A stretch of 64,000 nt of DNA from Afipia sp. (GTDB lineage Bacteria > Pseudomonadota > Alphaproteobacteria > Rhizobiales > Xanthobacteraceae), in assembly GCA_024508675.1 (NCBI GenBank), contig JANINQ010000003.1, positions 585,842-649,841 of the forward strand. The letters run 5' to 3'. The notes beneath the pieces were generated by a model, which saw nothing but the letters and a program-made list of their open reading frames with translations, searched no databases and had not been told where the DNA came from. The translations under genes and the position numbers were made by a program. Positions 1 to 7,275 of the stretch are shown in pieces. Within the stretch, counting starts at the first letter, position 1, and the number at the start of each line of letters is the position of its first letter.

Positions 1-207
1 TTCCGACGCCCAGATCGACGCAAGATGGCTCTTGCCGCTGCCTTCCGGCCCGGCCAGCATCATCACGCGGTTGGGCCAGTCCGGCCACGCGTCGATCAGC
101 GCCAGCGCCTGCTCATTGGCAGGCCCTTCCAGAAAATTGTCGCGCGTCAGGCTTTCCGCATGCGGGAGCGTAAAGGCAAGCTGACGGGGGCGAACGCGAA
201 TGACCAC
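1..207 (-). CDS. hdaA: DnaA-related regulatory protein HdaA, N-terminal part (cut by window edge)
   Basis: This is a DnaA-like AAA+ protein of the Hda/HdaA type, which in alphaproteobacteria helps inactivate DnaA-ATP after initiation at the sliding clamp. Only the first 69 codons lie in the window. They start QLAFTLPH near residues 9-16, a typical clamp-binding start for Hda proteins, and carry a Walker A motif, GPEGSGKS, at residues 53-60. The start is a GTG at 207 with GGAG seven bases upstream, 42 bases after the pgsA-like stop codon, so the two genes probably form an operon. Family identity is inferred from this N-terminus alone; the sensor and arginine-finger regions are outside the window. 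Confidence 0.85.
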   Translation of the reverse strand, partial: MVIRVRPRQLAFTLPHAESLTRDNFLEGPANEQALALIDAWPDWPNRVMMLAGPEGSGKSHLASIWASE

Positions 208-249
208 GCGGTTACTCCGGCCTACGCAACAAACAGCCAACTGGCCGCA

Positions 250-798
250 TCAGGGAGAAGGCGGCGCGCCCGCACTCATGTGCCGCGCCCACTCCACGAG
301 ATAGAAGGACACCGAAAGCAGCGTCAAGACAGTCACGCACAACATCAGCGCAATCTCGTAAGGCGCTGTGCTGAAACCGAAACCGAGCGACGCCAAAATC
401 AGGGCGGCAAACGAGACCTGCGCCACGGTGTTGAGCTTGGACACCATCAGCGGCTTCATCGGAACCGGATTGTCCACCAGCCATGAGATGATCACCGCAC
501 CCACGATCATGAAGTCGCGCGACACCACCAGGATCACCAGCCAGCGCGGAATGTCGCCCGAAATTCCGAGGGTAACATAGATCGACACCAGCAGCGCCTT
601 GTCGGCAACCGGATCGAGCAGCGCCCCGATCTCGGTGGTCATGTTGAAGCGCTTCGCGAGAAACCCGTCGATTGCATCGCTGACCCCCGCCGCCACGAAG
701 ATCACGAAGGCAATAGCCATCTGGTTCGACGCAATCGCCCAGACGATGACCGGCACCAAGAGGATGCGGGCAAGGGTAATGATGTTAGGAAGATTCAC
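250..798 (-). CDS. pgsA: CDP-alcohol phosphatidyltransferase, PgsA-like (phosphatidylglycerophosphate synthase family)
   Basis: Integral membrane enzyme that joins a CDP-diacylglycerol to an alcohol, most likely glycerol 3-phosphate, in phospholipid synthesis. The family signature D-x2-DG-x2-A-x9-G-x3-D-x3-D is complete at residues 41-66 (D41, D44, G45, A48, G58, D62, D66), with K49 where many members have Arg. Several hydrophobic segments span the 182 residues. The GTG at 798 gives the usual N-terminus (VNLPNIITLARI); an ATG at 849 would add 17 unusual residues without a good ribosome site. It lies just upstream of hdaA. Many alphaproteobacteria carry more than one such gene, so the exact substrate is not certain. 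Confidence 0.85.
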   Translation of the reverse strand: MNLPNIITLARILLVPVIVWAIASNQMAIAFVIFVAAGVSDAIDGFLAKRFNMTTEIGALLDPVADKALLVSIYVTLGISGDIPRWLVILVVSRDFMIVGAVIISWLVDNPVPMKPLMVSKLNTVAQVSFAALILASLGFGFSTAPYEIALMLCVTVLTLLSVSFYLVEWARHMSAGAPPSP

Positions 799-973
799 GC
801 GACGTTTCCCGGCTCCCTGTCTTTTTAGCGAGCCCCTCCCGCCTTGCATAGGACATGGGGCCGCGGCTCCCTGTCAGAGGGGCCGTTCTCATAGCTATGC
901 ACAAGGCTTCCCGGGAGCCATTGCGCCAGCGTCAAATCCGACGTAACCACCGGGCTATTCTCGGAAACTTCCC

Positions 974-2047
974 ATGACCGATCAAAAATCCGGCCTCACC
1001 TATTCATCCGCTGGCGTCGACATCGACGCCGGAAACCGGCTGGTGGACCTCATCAAGCCCATGGTCCGCGCTACCGCACGGGCGGGCGCAGACGCCGAAA
1101 TCGGCGGATTTGGTGGCCTGTTCGACCTCAAGGCAGCCGGATTCAAGGACCCCGTCCTGGTGGCCGCGACCGACGGTGTCGGCACCAAGGTCAAGATCGC
1201 CATCGACACTGGCATCCATGGCGGCATCGGCATCGACCTCGTCGCCATGTCGGTCAACGACCTTGTGGTTCAGGGCGCGGAGCCACTGTTCTTTCTGGAC
1301 TATTTTGCCTGCGGCAAGCTCGACCCCGAGGCCACCGCCTCGATCGTCGCCGGTGTCGCCGAAGGCTGCCGCGAATCCGGCTGCGCGCTGATCGGCGGCG
1401 AGACGGCCGAAATGCCCGGTCTTTACAAGGACGGCGACTACGACCTCGCAGGCTTTGCGGTCGGCGCGGCGGAGCGCGGCACCCTGCTGCCGCACAAGAA
1501 CATCGGCCCCGGTGACGCCGTGATCGGCCTTGCCTCGTCCGGCGTGCATTCCAACGGCTTCTCGCTGGTGCGCAAGGTGGTGGAGAAATCCGGCGTGGCG
1601 TTCGACGCCCCGGCGCCCTTCGCACCGGTGATGACGCTCGGCGGTGCCCTGCTCGCGCCCACCAAGCTCTATGTGAAGTCCTGCCTCGCCGCGATCCGCC
1701 AGACCGGCGCGGTCAAGGGCCTTGCCCATATCACCGGCGGCGGCTTCACCGACAACATTCCGCGCGTGCTGCCGAAGCACCTCGGCGTCCGCGTCAACCT
1801 GAATGCCGTACCGGTGCTGCCGGTGTTCAAGTGGTTGGCGGCTGAAGGCAACATCGCCGAACTCGAACTGCTGCGCACCTTCAACTGCGGCATCGGCATG
1901 GTCGCCATCGTCAAGCGCGAGCAGCTTGTCGAGGTGATGGACGTGTTCGCGCAGAGCGGTGAAACCGTTGTCGATCTCGGCGAAGTCATCGAGACGTCCG
2001 GCGACGAGCGCGTGATTTACCACGGCCACCTCAATCTGGCGGATTGA
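974..2047 (+). CDS. purM: Phosphoribosylformylglycinamidine cyclo-ligase (AIR synthetase)
   Basis: Catalyses the ATP-dependent ring closure of FGAM to aminoimidazole ribonucleotide, step five of de novo purine synthesis, in the cytoplasm. The 357-residue length is normal for the family. Recognisable PurM blocks are GGFGGLFDL near residue 44, [12 protein letters not shown] near 65, the metal and substrate segment [12 protein letters not shown] near 140, and [14 protein letters not shown] near 188. The stop codon is followed after a single base by purN, so the two are translationally and transcriptionally linked. The gene is divergent from the pgsA-hdaA pair, and promoters for both directions must lie in the 175 bases between them. 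Confidence 0.98.
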   Translation: MTDQKSGLTYSSAGVDIDAGNRLVDLIKPMVRATARAGADAEIGGFGGLFDLKAAGFKDPVLVAATDGVGTKVKIAIDTGIHGGIGIDLVAMSVNDLVVQGAEPLFFLDYFACGKLDPEATASIVAGVAEGCRESGCALIGGETAEMPGLYKDGDYDLAGFAVGAAERGTLLPHKNIGPGDAVIGLASSGVHSNGFSLVRKVVEKSGVAFDAPAPFAPVMTLGGALLAPTKLYVKSCLAAIRQTGAVKGLAHITGGGFTDNIPRVLPKHLGVRVNLNAVPVLPVFKWLAAEGNIAELELLRTFNCGIGMVAIVKREQLVEVMDVFAQSGETVVDLGEVIETSGDERVIYHGHLNLAD

Positions 2048-2048
2048 G

Positions 2049-2705
2049 ATGACCAAACGCCGCGTCGCCATTCTGATTTCCGGGCGCGGCTCAAACATGA
2101 CCGCGCTGATCGAGGCCGCGGCCGCGCAGGATTATCCGGCGCAGATCGATCTGGTGGTTTCCAACATCGCGGGCGCAGGCGGGCTGGCAAAGGCCAGTGC
2201 CGCCGGGATCAAGACCGAGACCATCGAGAGCAAGCCGTTCGGCAAGGACCGCGAGGCCTTCGAACGCAAGCTGCACGAGGTGCTCGTCGCTCACGACATC
2301 GAGCTGGTCTGCCTCGCCGGGTTCCTTCGTCTGCTGACGCCATGGTTCGTCAGGCAGTGGGAGGGCCGGATGCTCAACATCCATCCTGCCCTGCTGCCGT
2401 CCTACAAGGGCCTGCACACCCATGAGCGCGCGCTGGCGGACGGCGTGAAGATTCATGGCGCGACGGTTCACTTCGTGGTGCCGGAAATGGACTCCGGCCC
2501 CATCGTCATGCAGGGCGCTGTCGCCGTGCGCGATGACGACACGCCGGATGCGCTGGCCGCGCGCGTGCTCGGTGTCGAGCATTGCATCTACCCGGACTCG
2601 CTGCGGCTTGTGGCCAGCGGACGGACGCGGCTGGAAAACGGCGTGTGCAAATCCGACGCCATCGGCAGTCCGGACGACGCGCTGATCTCGCCAGAAGTCA
2701 TCTAG
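2049..2705 (+). CDS. purN: Phosphoribosylglycinamide formyltransferase (GAR transformylase)
   Basis: Transfers a formyl group from 10-formyl-tetrahydrofolate to GAR, step three of purine synthesis. The 218-residue protein begins with the phosphate-binding loop ISGRGSNM at residues 9-16. It carries the PurN core NIHPALLPSYKGLHTHERAL, which includes the catalytic Asn and His, and the downstream aspartate in PEMDSGPI. The ATG lies one base after the purM stop, as expected for the conserved purMN pair. The C-terminal tail beyond about residue 195 is variable in the family. No other reading is plausible. Confidence 0.97.
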   Translation: MTKRRVAILISGRGSNMTALIEAAAAQDYPAQIDLVVSNIAGAGGLAKASAAGIKTETIESKPFGKDREAFERKLHEVLVAHDIELVCLAGFLRLLTPWFVRQWEGRMLNIHPALLPSYKGLHTHERALADGVKIHGATVHFVVPEMDSGPIVMQGAVAVRDDDTPDALAARVLGVEHCIYPDSLRLVASGRTRLENGVCKSDAIGSPDDALISPEVI

Positions 2706-2710
2706 TTCTG

Positions 2711-2744
2711 CAAACAAAAACCCCGGCACACATGTTGCCGGGGG
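2711..2744 (-). terminator. Rho-independent terminator between purN and the cold-shock gene
   Basis: The arms CCCCGGCA (2721-2728) and TGCCGGGG (2736-2743) form an eight-pair stem with a seven-base loop. Read on the minus strand, the stem is followed by a T-rich tract (2720 down to 2711), so the full signal serves the cold-shock gene. The stem lies 15 bases after the purN stop and may also end purMN transcription. Confidence 0.8.
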
Positions 2745-2771
2745 AGCATCGCATTCCATGAAAACGTGAGA

Positions 2772-2975
2772 TCAGGAAACCTTCAGGTTCTCCGCCGAGC
2801 TCTTGCCGCGATTTTCAACCAGTTCGTATTCGATCGTCTGGTTTTCGTTGAGGGTCGAAAGCCCTGCCCGCTCCACCGCCGAGATGTGGACGAACACATC
2901 CTTGTCACCGACCGCTGGTTTGATGAACCCGTAGCCCTTGGTCGGGTTGAACCACTTGACCGTACCTTTTGCCAA
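2772..2975 (-). CDS. Cold-shock domain protein (CspA family), TTG start
   Basis: Small single-strand nucleic-acid binding protein of 67 residues, an OB-fold RNA chaperone. Both RNA-binding motifs are visible: the RNP1 region KGYGFI at residues 13-18 and the RNP2 region VFVHI at 27-31. The conserved start AKGTVKWFN is preceded by TTG at 2975, with AGGAGA six bases upstream on the minus strand, which decides the start. An upstream ATG at 3020 would add 15 residues unlike the family and would bury this ribosome site. A strong terminator follows the gene. Which csp paralogue this is cannot be told from the sequence. Confidence 0.93.
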   Translation of the reverse strand: MAKGTVKWFNPTKGYGFIKPAVGDKDVFVHISAVERAGLSTLNENQTIEYELVENRGKSSAENLKVS

Positions 2976-3291
2976 CGTCTGTCTCCTCTTCGAATATAAA
3001 AAAGACGCGGTCACGCTCATCGCGTGCCACGCCGCTAGCGGGCTTCAAATGTCTTGCAGGATATAGCGTAGTCCAATTGCACAGCCGAACGGCCCAAATC
3101 CGATTGCTGGCCTTAATCCCAACATGAAAATTTCGCCTTAGCAAGACGGCACGAGGCCACAACGGCCTGTGGCGCAGGCACCACAGACCGGTGGAATGGC
3201 CGTCGGTCCATGGCGTTCCGTTGACGCCAGCGGCGGATTCGGGGCAAATCGCGGAACAGGATTTCTGCAAACCCTTTTGAGTTCCCGTTTG
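2976..3291. other. Divergent intergenic region between csp and the autotransporter-like gene
   Basis: These 316 bases hold the 5' leader and promoter of the cold-shock gene, whose long untranslated leaders often matter for cold induction, and the promoter of the rightward outer-membrane gene. Open frames across it continue the flanking genes upstream of their likely starts and show no protein-like composition. I see no convincing conserved hairpin or operator. Confidence 0.5.
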
Positions 3292-4377
3292 ATGAAAATT
3301 TCTCTGCAGTGCGCGGGACTGAACCGGCTGACGGTGCTGCACGCCACTGTCGCGGGCCTCGCCGTGGTGTGCGGAGCCTCAAGCGCCCACGCACAGTTCT
3401 TGCCGGTGTTTCCAAATCCCACCGACAATGCCTCGCAGCTTTCGGTCAATGCCTCCCAGTTCGACCTCGGCAGCAGCTTTCTGCAGCGCCTCGGGCGTGA
3501 AGCGACTTACGGCTACGCGGCGCGGGACAATTCAGGCGGCGGCGGCGCATCGCAGAGTACCGCCGAACCCCTGTACCGGACCTGGGCCGAGACCTATGGC
3601 ATCCGCGCGCGCACGGCTGCCCAGGGCACCTTCGTCGGCGACAAGCGCGGAACTCTCGGCATTGTCGGCGGCATCGGCGCTACTGTCGCGCCCGGGCTGA
3701 ACGTCGGGTTCTCGGTCGATCAGAGCAACACCTGGATCGACGTGCCGCTGGCGCTGCAGACCGCAACCCTCGGCATTACGCAACTCGGCGTCAACGCGTC
3801 CTATACCAACGGCCCATGGACCGTGGCCATGGCGGCGGTTCACGGCTTCGCCCGGATCAATTCGATCCGCACCACTGCGCTTGGCGGCGCTGTCGCCAAC
3901 TATCGCGGCAGCATCGATGGCGTGCTGGGTGAACTGAACTACACCTATTCCTTTGGCCAGAGCCGGATCGTGCCGAAGGTCGCGCTCGAATACGTCTCGG
4001 CGCGTACCGATGCTTTCGCGGAGACCGGCGGCTTCAATCCGGTGACTGTCGCGGACGGGCATGGCGAGCGCGCCCGCGTGCTGGCCGGCGCGGAGTTCGG
4101 CCATTACTGGATCATCGGCCAGCAGGCGATCGACGTGTCGGCCTACGGCAAGTTCGTCGACAACTTCACCCAGAACATCGGCGCGGTTCAGGTCAGCCTC
4201 GGCAACAACGCCATCAGCGTCGCGGGCATCCGCGAGAGCCGCAACGGTGCAGACGCCGGCGCCGCCGTGTCGTGGATACTCAGCAATACGGCAAGACTTT
4301 ATGCCAACTACGATGGCCGCTACCGCAGCGGCTTCGAGTCCCATCAGGGCACGGTCGGCGTCGAGCTGAAGTGGTGA
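3292..4377 (+). CDS. Outer-membrane autotransporter beta-barrel domain protein
   Basis: Secreted protein of 361 residues. The ATG at 3292 gives a signal peptide ending near AHA|Q at about residue 34; an in-frame start at 3169 would place 41 unlikely residues before it. The rest resembles an autotransporter beta-barrel domain: alternating polar and hydrophobic strands, a segment RTWAETYGIRAR near residue 107, Gly-rich turns such as GIVGGIGATVAPG, and a C-terminal aromatic residue (VELKW) as in BAM-inserted proteins. Only about 70 residues separate the signal peptide from the barrel, so there is almost no passenger. It may act as an outer-membrane protein in its own right. Specific function is unknown. 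Confidence 0.8.
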   Translation: MKISLQCAGLNRLTVLHATVAGLAVVCGASSAHAQFLPVFPNPTDNASQLSVNASQFDLGSSFLQRLGREATYGYAARDNSGGGGASQSTAEPLYRTWAETYGIRARTAAQGTFVGDKRGTLGIVGGIGATVAPGLNVGFSVDQSNTWIDVPLALQTATLGITQLGVNASYTNGPWTVAMAAVHGFARINSIRTTALGGAVANYRGSIDGVLGELNYTYSFGQSRIVPKVALEYVSARTDAFAETGGFNPVTVADGHGERARVLAGAEFGHYWIIGQQAIDVSAYGKFVDNFTQNIGAVQVSLGNNAISVAGIRESRNGADAGAAVSWILSNTARLYANYDGRYRSGFESHQGTVGVELKW

Positions 4378-4402
4378 GCTGAGAACCAAATACCCCAAAC
4401 GA

Positions 4403-4432
4403 AAAACGTCCCGGCTTTCACCGGGACGTTTT
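4403..4432. terminator. Bidirectional terminator between convergent genes
   Basis: Arms AACGTCCCGG (4405-4414) and CCGGGACGTT (4421-4430) form a perfect ten-pair stem with a six-base loop. A-runs on the left and T-runs on the right let it work in both directions, for the autotransporter-like gene and for terC. Confidence 0.9.
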
Positions 4433-4458
4433 GCTTTATTGGGAGTTTGGTCGCAGTT

Positions 4459-5298
4459 TTACGCCGCCGCCGGCGCTTCGTGCTGCTCGCGCAGCGCCCG
4501 CTTCCGCCAGATCGAGCCGACCACCAGCACCACGATCACGCCGAGCACCGCGAGCGCAAGCTCTCCGATCTCGCCATTGAACTTGAGATGCTTGGCAAAA
4601 CCGAACATCGCCGAGGTTGTGTCGACGTCGAGGGCGATATGGCCATCGAGCACGCGATGCAGCCATGGCGCAACGGCGGGGTCGGTGGCGATCACTTCGC
4701 CCGCGATCCAGCCGAGCAGAGCAGCGCCGAGCCAGACCAGCGCCGGCAGGCGATCGAGCAGCGCCATGATCAGCGCGGCACCGGCAACGATCATCGGAAT
4801 GCTGATGGCAAGGCCGAGGATCAGCAGGATGGCGCTGCCGTTGGCGGCAGCAGCAACCGCGATGACGTTGTCGAGGCTCATGATGATGTCGGCGACAGCG
4901 ACGATGCGCACCGCAGCCCACAGATGGGCGGCGGCCTGCACGCCATCCTCGTCTTCCTTTTCGGGAACGAGGAGCTTCGCCGCGATGACCAGCAGCGCGA
5001 GGCCGCCGATCAGCTTCAGGAACGGCATCGTCATCAGGGTGACGACGATGAAGGTGAAGATGATGCGCAGGAACACCGCAACACCCGCACCGAGGATCAT
5101 GCCCCAGACGCGCTGCTTGGGCTGCAGCCCGCGGCACGCGAGCGCAATCACCAGCGCGTTGTCACCCGACAACAGCACGTTGATCCAGATGATCTTGGTC
5201 AGGGCCACCCAGAACTGGGGTTGCTGAATCTCATTCTCGAACTGAGTGATGAGACCGCCGATTGTGGCGGGATCGAAAATCTGCGCAATCCAGTTCAC
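4459..5298 (-). CDS. TerC-family integral membrane protein (YjbE-like)
   Basis: A 279-residue polytopic membrane protein of the TerC superfamily, whose members export manganese or other metal ions or give tellurite resistance. The two family motifs with buried acidic residues are clear: SGDNALVIALA near residues 44-54 and IIMSLDNVIAVA near 136-147, each within a membrane segment. About seven hydrophobic helices and a short basic tail (WRKRALREQ) follow the expected topology. It lies 45 bases downstream of ndk on the same strand and may be read from it. No yybP-ykoY manganese riboswitch fits in that gap. The transported substrate is not shown by the sequence. Confidence 0.9.
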   Translation of the reverse strand: MNWIAQIFDPATIGGLITQFENEIQQPQFWVALTKIIWINVLLSGDNALVIALACRGLQPKQRVWGMILGAGVAVFLRIIFTFIVVTLMTMPFLKLIGGLALLVIAAKLLVPEKEDEDGVQAAAHLWAAVRIVAVADIIMSLDNVIAVAAAANGSAILLILGLAISIPMIVAGAALIMALLDRLPALVWLGAALLGWIAGEVIATDPAVAPWLHRVLDGHIALDVDTTSAMFGFAKHLKFNGEIGELALAVLGVIVVLVVGSIWRKRALREQHEAPAAA

Positions 5299-5343
5299 GT
5301 GATGGCCCCCCGACCGTTTTTTAGTTTTGATCCCGGCTGTTGA

Positions 5344-5766
5344 TCAGCCGACGATTTCGTTGCCTGAGAAGAACTGGGCGATCTCGATCACTGCGGTTTC
5401 CGCAGCGTCCGAACCGTGCACCGAGTTTTCGCCGATCGACTTGGCGTGCGCCTTGCGGATGGTGCCTTCTGCGGCCTTCGACGGATCGGTCGCGCCCATC
5501 ACGTCGCGATACTTCAGGATCGCGCCCTCGCCTTCGAGAACCTGAACCACCACCGGGCCGGAAATCATGAAGTCGACGAGTTCGCCGAAGAACGGACGTG
5601 CCTTGTGCACGGCATAGAAAGTTTCAGCCTGCGCGCGGGTCATCAGAATGCGCTTCTGCGCAACAATGCGCAGACCGGCCTTCTCGATGATCGCATTGAC
5701 GGCGCCGGTGAGATTGCGCGCGGTCGCGTCCGGCTTGATAATCGAAAAGGTGCGCTCAATCGCCAT
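5344..5766 (-). CDS. ndk: Nucleoside diphosphate kinase
   Basis: Moves the gamma phosphate from ATP to other nucleoside diphosphates through a phosphohistidine, balancing (d)NTP pools. The 140-residue protein has the standard start [15 protein letters not shown]. The active-site histidine is in NSVHGSDA, near residue 117. The ATG has a purine-rich site (GAGGACAGTAAC) upstream on the minus strand. terC follows after 45 bases. In length and motifs it is a standard bacterial Ndk. Confidence 0.98.
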   Translation of the reverse strand: MAIERTFSIIKPDATARNLTGAVNAIIEKAGLRIVAQKRILMTRAQAETFYAVHKARPFFGELVDFMISGPVVVQVLEGEGAILKYRDVMGATDPSKAAEGTIRKAHAKSIGENSVHGSDAAETAVIEIAQFFSGNEIVG

Positions 5767-6080
5767 GTTACTGTCCTCGAAGCATGTCTGTTGGAAGGTT
5801 TGCCGCGCTTATAACGGCGCGGTGATGCAACGGCAAGCTGGTATACCAGCAGGTTACCCTGGATGGGCGGCATCCTGCCCCCGATACCGCCACAGCACGC
5901 TTCTGCCAAGACCCGCGCGGACTTTTCCCGCACCGGCCAGCCTGAGCCTTGCTCCAGTTTCATCGACATGAACCGAGACTGACCGGGCCGTCACGGCTGA
6001 GTTCAGGATGACCGGATTACGTTGAGCCCAATGAGGCTCGACAACTCAATTCACCCGGCCTCGAACACGAGGAGATCATC
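5767..6080. other. Intergenic region between ndk and the small secreted protein genes
   Basis: These 314 bases lie between divergent genes. They must hold the ndk promoter and that of the first Gly/His-rich secreted protein. Open frames on either strand have no ribosome site or protein-like character. I see no strong hairpin. Confidence 0.4.
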
Positions 6081-6341
6081 ATGTTGCGCAAACTCATTCT
6101 CGCATGCGCTGCGACCGTAGCTCTTGGCGCTGCTGCATTTACGCCTTCCGCAGCGTCCGCACATGGCTGGCACGGTGGACATGGCGGATGGCACGGCGGC
6201 GGCTTCCACCGCGGCTGGGGCGGACCGCGCTTTGTTGGCCGCCCGGTCTATTTCGGTGGCGGCTATGGCGGCTGCTACGTGAAGCGTCTGGTGCCGACGC
6301 CATGGGGCTATCGCTACCGGCTGATCAATCGCTGCTACTGA
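6081..6341 (+). CDS. Small secreted Gly/His-rich protein (copy 1 of a tandem pair)
   Basis: An 86-residue exported protein of unknown function. The start has AGGAGATC just upstream. A signal peptide covers roughly residues 1-27, ending in ASA. The mature part is rich in Gly, His and Trp (repeats like HGGHGGWHGGG), then closes with CYVKRLVPTP, a Tyr/Arg-rich stretch and a final Cys-Tyr. Two cysteines in the tail (about residues 65 and 85) could form a disulfide in the periplasm. The next gene is a clear paralogue with the same tail. The His-rich part suggests metal binding, but that is inference. Its own terminator follows, so the copies may be transcribed separately. Confidence 0.85.
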   Translation: MLRKLILACAATVALGAAAFTPSAASAHGWHGGHGGWHGGGFHRGWGGPRFVGRPVYFGGGYGGCYVKRLVPTPWGYRYRLINRCY

Positions 6342-6370
6342 CCGGCAGTCAGTTCCCCCCATTCCCCGGA

Positions 6371-6399
6371 CCAGCCGCCGAAAGGCGGCTGGTCTTTTT
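6371..6399 (+). terminator. Rho-independent terminator after small secreted protein 1
   Basis: Stem CCAGCCGCC (6371-6379) and GGCGGCTGG (6384-6392) around a GAAA loop, followed by TCTTTTTG. This is a canonical terminator 30 bases after the stop codon. Confidence 0.93.
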
Positions 6400-6505
6400 G
6401 TCGCACCCCGGTCCGAACCCCGATTGAACCATTCGCGCAGACGCGCCGACAGACATGCAGGGACACCCCAGAGGCGCACGGCGCCCAAACTGAAGGAGAC
6501 TTGTC

Positions 6506-6754
6506 ATGTTGCGCAAACTCGTTCTTGGACTGGCCGCTGTCGCTGCTCTGTCCACCACCGCGATGATTTCCACCGAGGCTTCGGCCAAGGGCTGGAAAGG
6601 CGGCTGGCATCATCATCACCATCACGGTCATTGGGGTGGCGGCTACGGCCTCTATGTCGGCGGTTACGGCCCCGGCTATGGCAGCTGCTACGTGAAGCGC
6701 CTCGTCCCCACGCCGTATGGCCTGCGCTACCGGGTCGTGAACGTCTGCTATTAA
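6506..6754 (+). CDS. Small secreted Gly/His-rich protein (copy 2 of a tandem pair)
   Basis: An 82-residue paralogue of the preceding gene, sharing the start MLRKL, a signal peptide ending near ASA at residue 29, and the tail CYVKRLVPTP with a final Cys-Tyr. GGAGACTTGTC upstream supports the start. The mature N-terminus carries an uninterrupted run of six histidines plus more His, Gly and Tyr. The middle has diverged more than the tail, so the cysteine-bearing C-terminus is probably the functional module. A terminator follows. Function is unknown; nickel, copper or zinc binding in the periplasm is an inference from the histidines. Confidence 0.85.
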   Translation: MLRKLVLGLAAVAALSTTAMISTEASAKGWKGGWHHHHHHGHWGGGYGLYVGGYGPGYGSCYVKRLVPTPYGLRYRVVNVCY

Positions 6755-6781
6755 GCGGATCAATCCTCCCCGCAGACTTGG

Positions 6782-6820
6782 GCCTCCGATCAGGTGAACT
6801 GACCGGAGGCTTTCTTCTTT
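6782..6820 (+). terminator. Rho-independent terminator after small secreted protein 2
   Basis: Stem GCCTCCG (6782-6788) with CGGAGGC (6804-6810), with inner pairing TCAG/CTGA, followed by TTTCTTCTTT. It lies 27 bases after the stop codon. Confidence 0.88.
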
Positions 6821-6966
6821 CCGGTTCCGGTTCCCGGACATTTAAATTTTTACCGAATTCAAACCATGCGCGGCAAAGTCGCGAACCCGATCGGCGATGA
6901 CGGCATTGTCCCGTGGTATTGATTCAAACTTGAAGCCAATTGAAACAAGCCGGATTGGAACAGATC

Positions 6967-7173
6967 ATGGCGACTCGATTGAATGCTCGCGATGTCCATC
7001 TCGACCATCTTCATAGCAACGCCGTGCTGCAGGGCATCGGCGAAAGACTGCGCGATGCGCTCAATCGCGAATCGCCGGACATGTCGCAACGCTTGCGCGA
7101 ACTGATCCTGCGCCTGCCGGAGCTTGACGGCGAAACAGCGCCATCGCTGGTGCCTGAAACGGAAACGCACTGA
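6967..7173 (+). CDS. Small hypothetical protein, 68 residues
   Basis: A short soluble protein starting MATRLNARDVHL, probably cytoplasmic: there is no signal peptide or membrane segment. It is mostly helical in appearance, with Leu/Arg heptad-like spacing around IGERLRDALN and RLRELILRLPEL, and an acidic end. GGAA lies about eight bases before the ATG; an in-frame ATG at 6940 would add nine residues. It sits alone between a terminator and the ABC-F gene. I recognise no family. It is called because its composition is protein-like and nothing else fills the space. Confidence 0.55.
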   Translation: MATRLNARDVHLDHLHSNAVLQGIGERLRDALNRESPDMSQRLRELILRLPELDGETAPSLVPETETH

Positions 7174-7275
7174 CGCGCATTTCTTCGGGGCCACGCCGTT
7201 CCAGTGTCCTGATCCGTCATTAAAATTTGCCGATAAAGCTGTTGCGTTCGGCGGGCTGTTCCGTAAAAGCCCGCC

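Noticed and set aside
5299..5343. Possible yybP-ykoY manganese riboswitch before terC
   Set aside because: The gap between ndk and terC is only 45 bases and shows none of the required hairpins.
6612..6627. Run of six His codons as a sign of an engineered tag
   Set aside because: It lies inside a natural His/Gly-rich secreted protein with a related tandem copy, so no cloning origin is needed.
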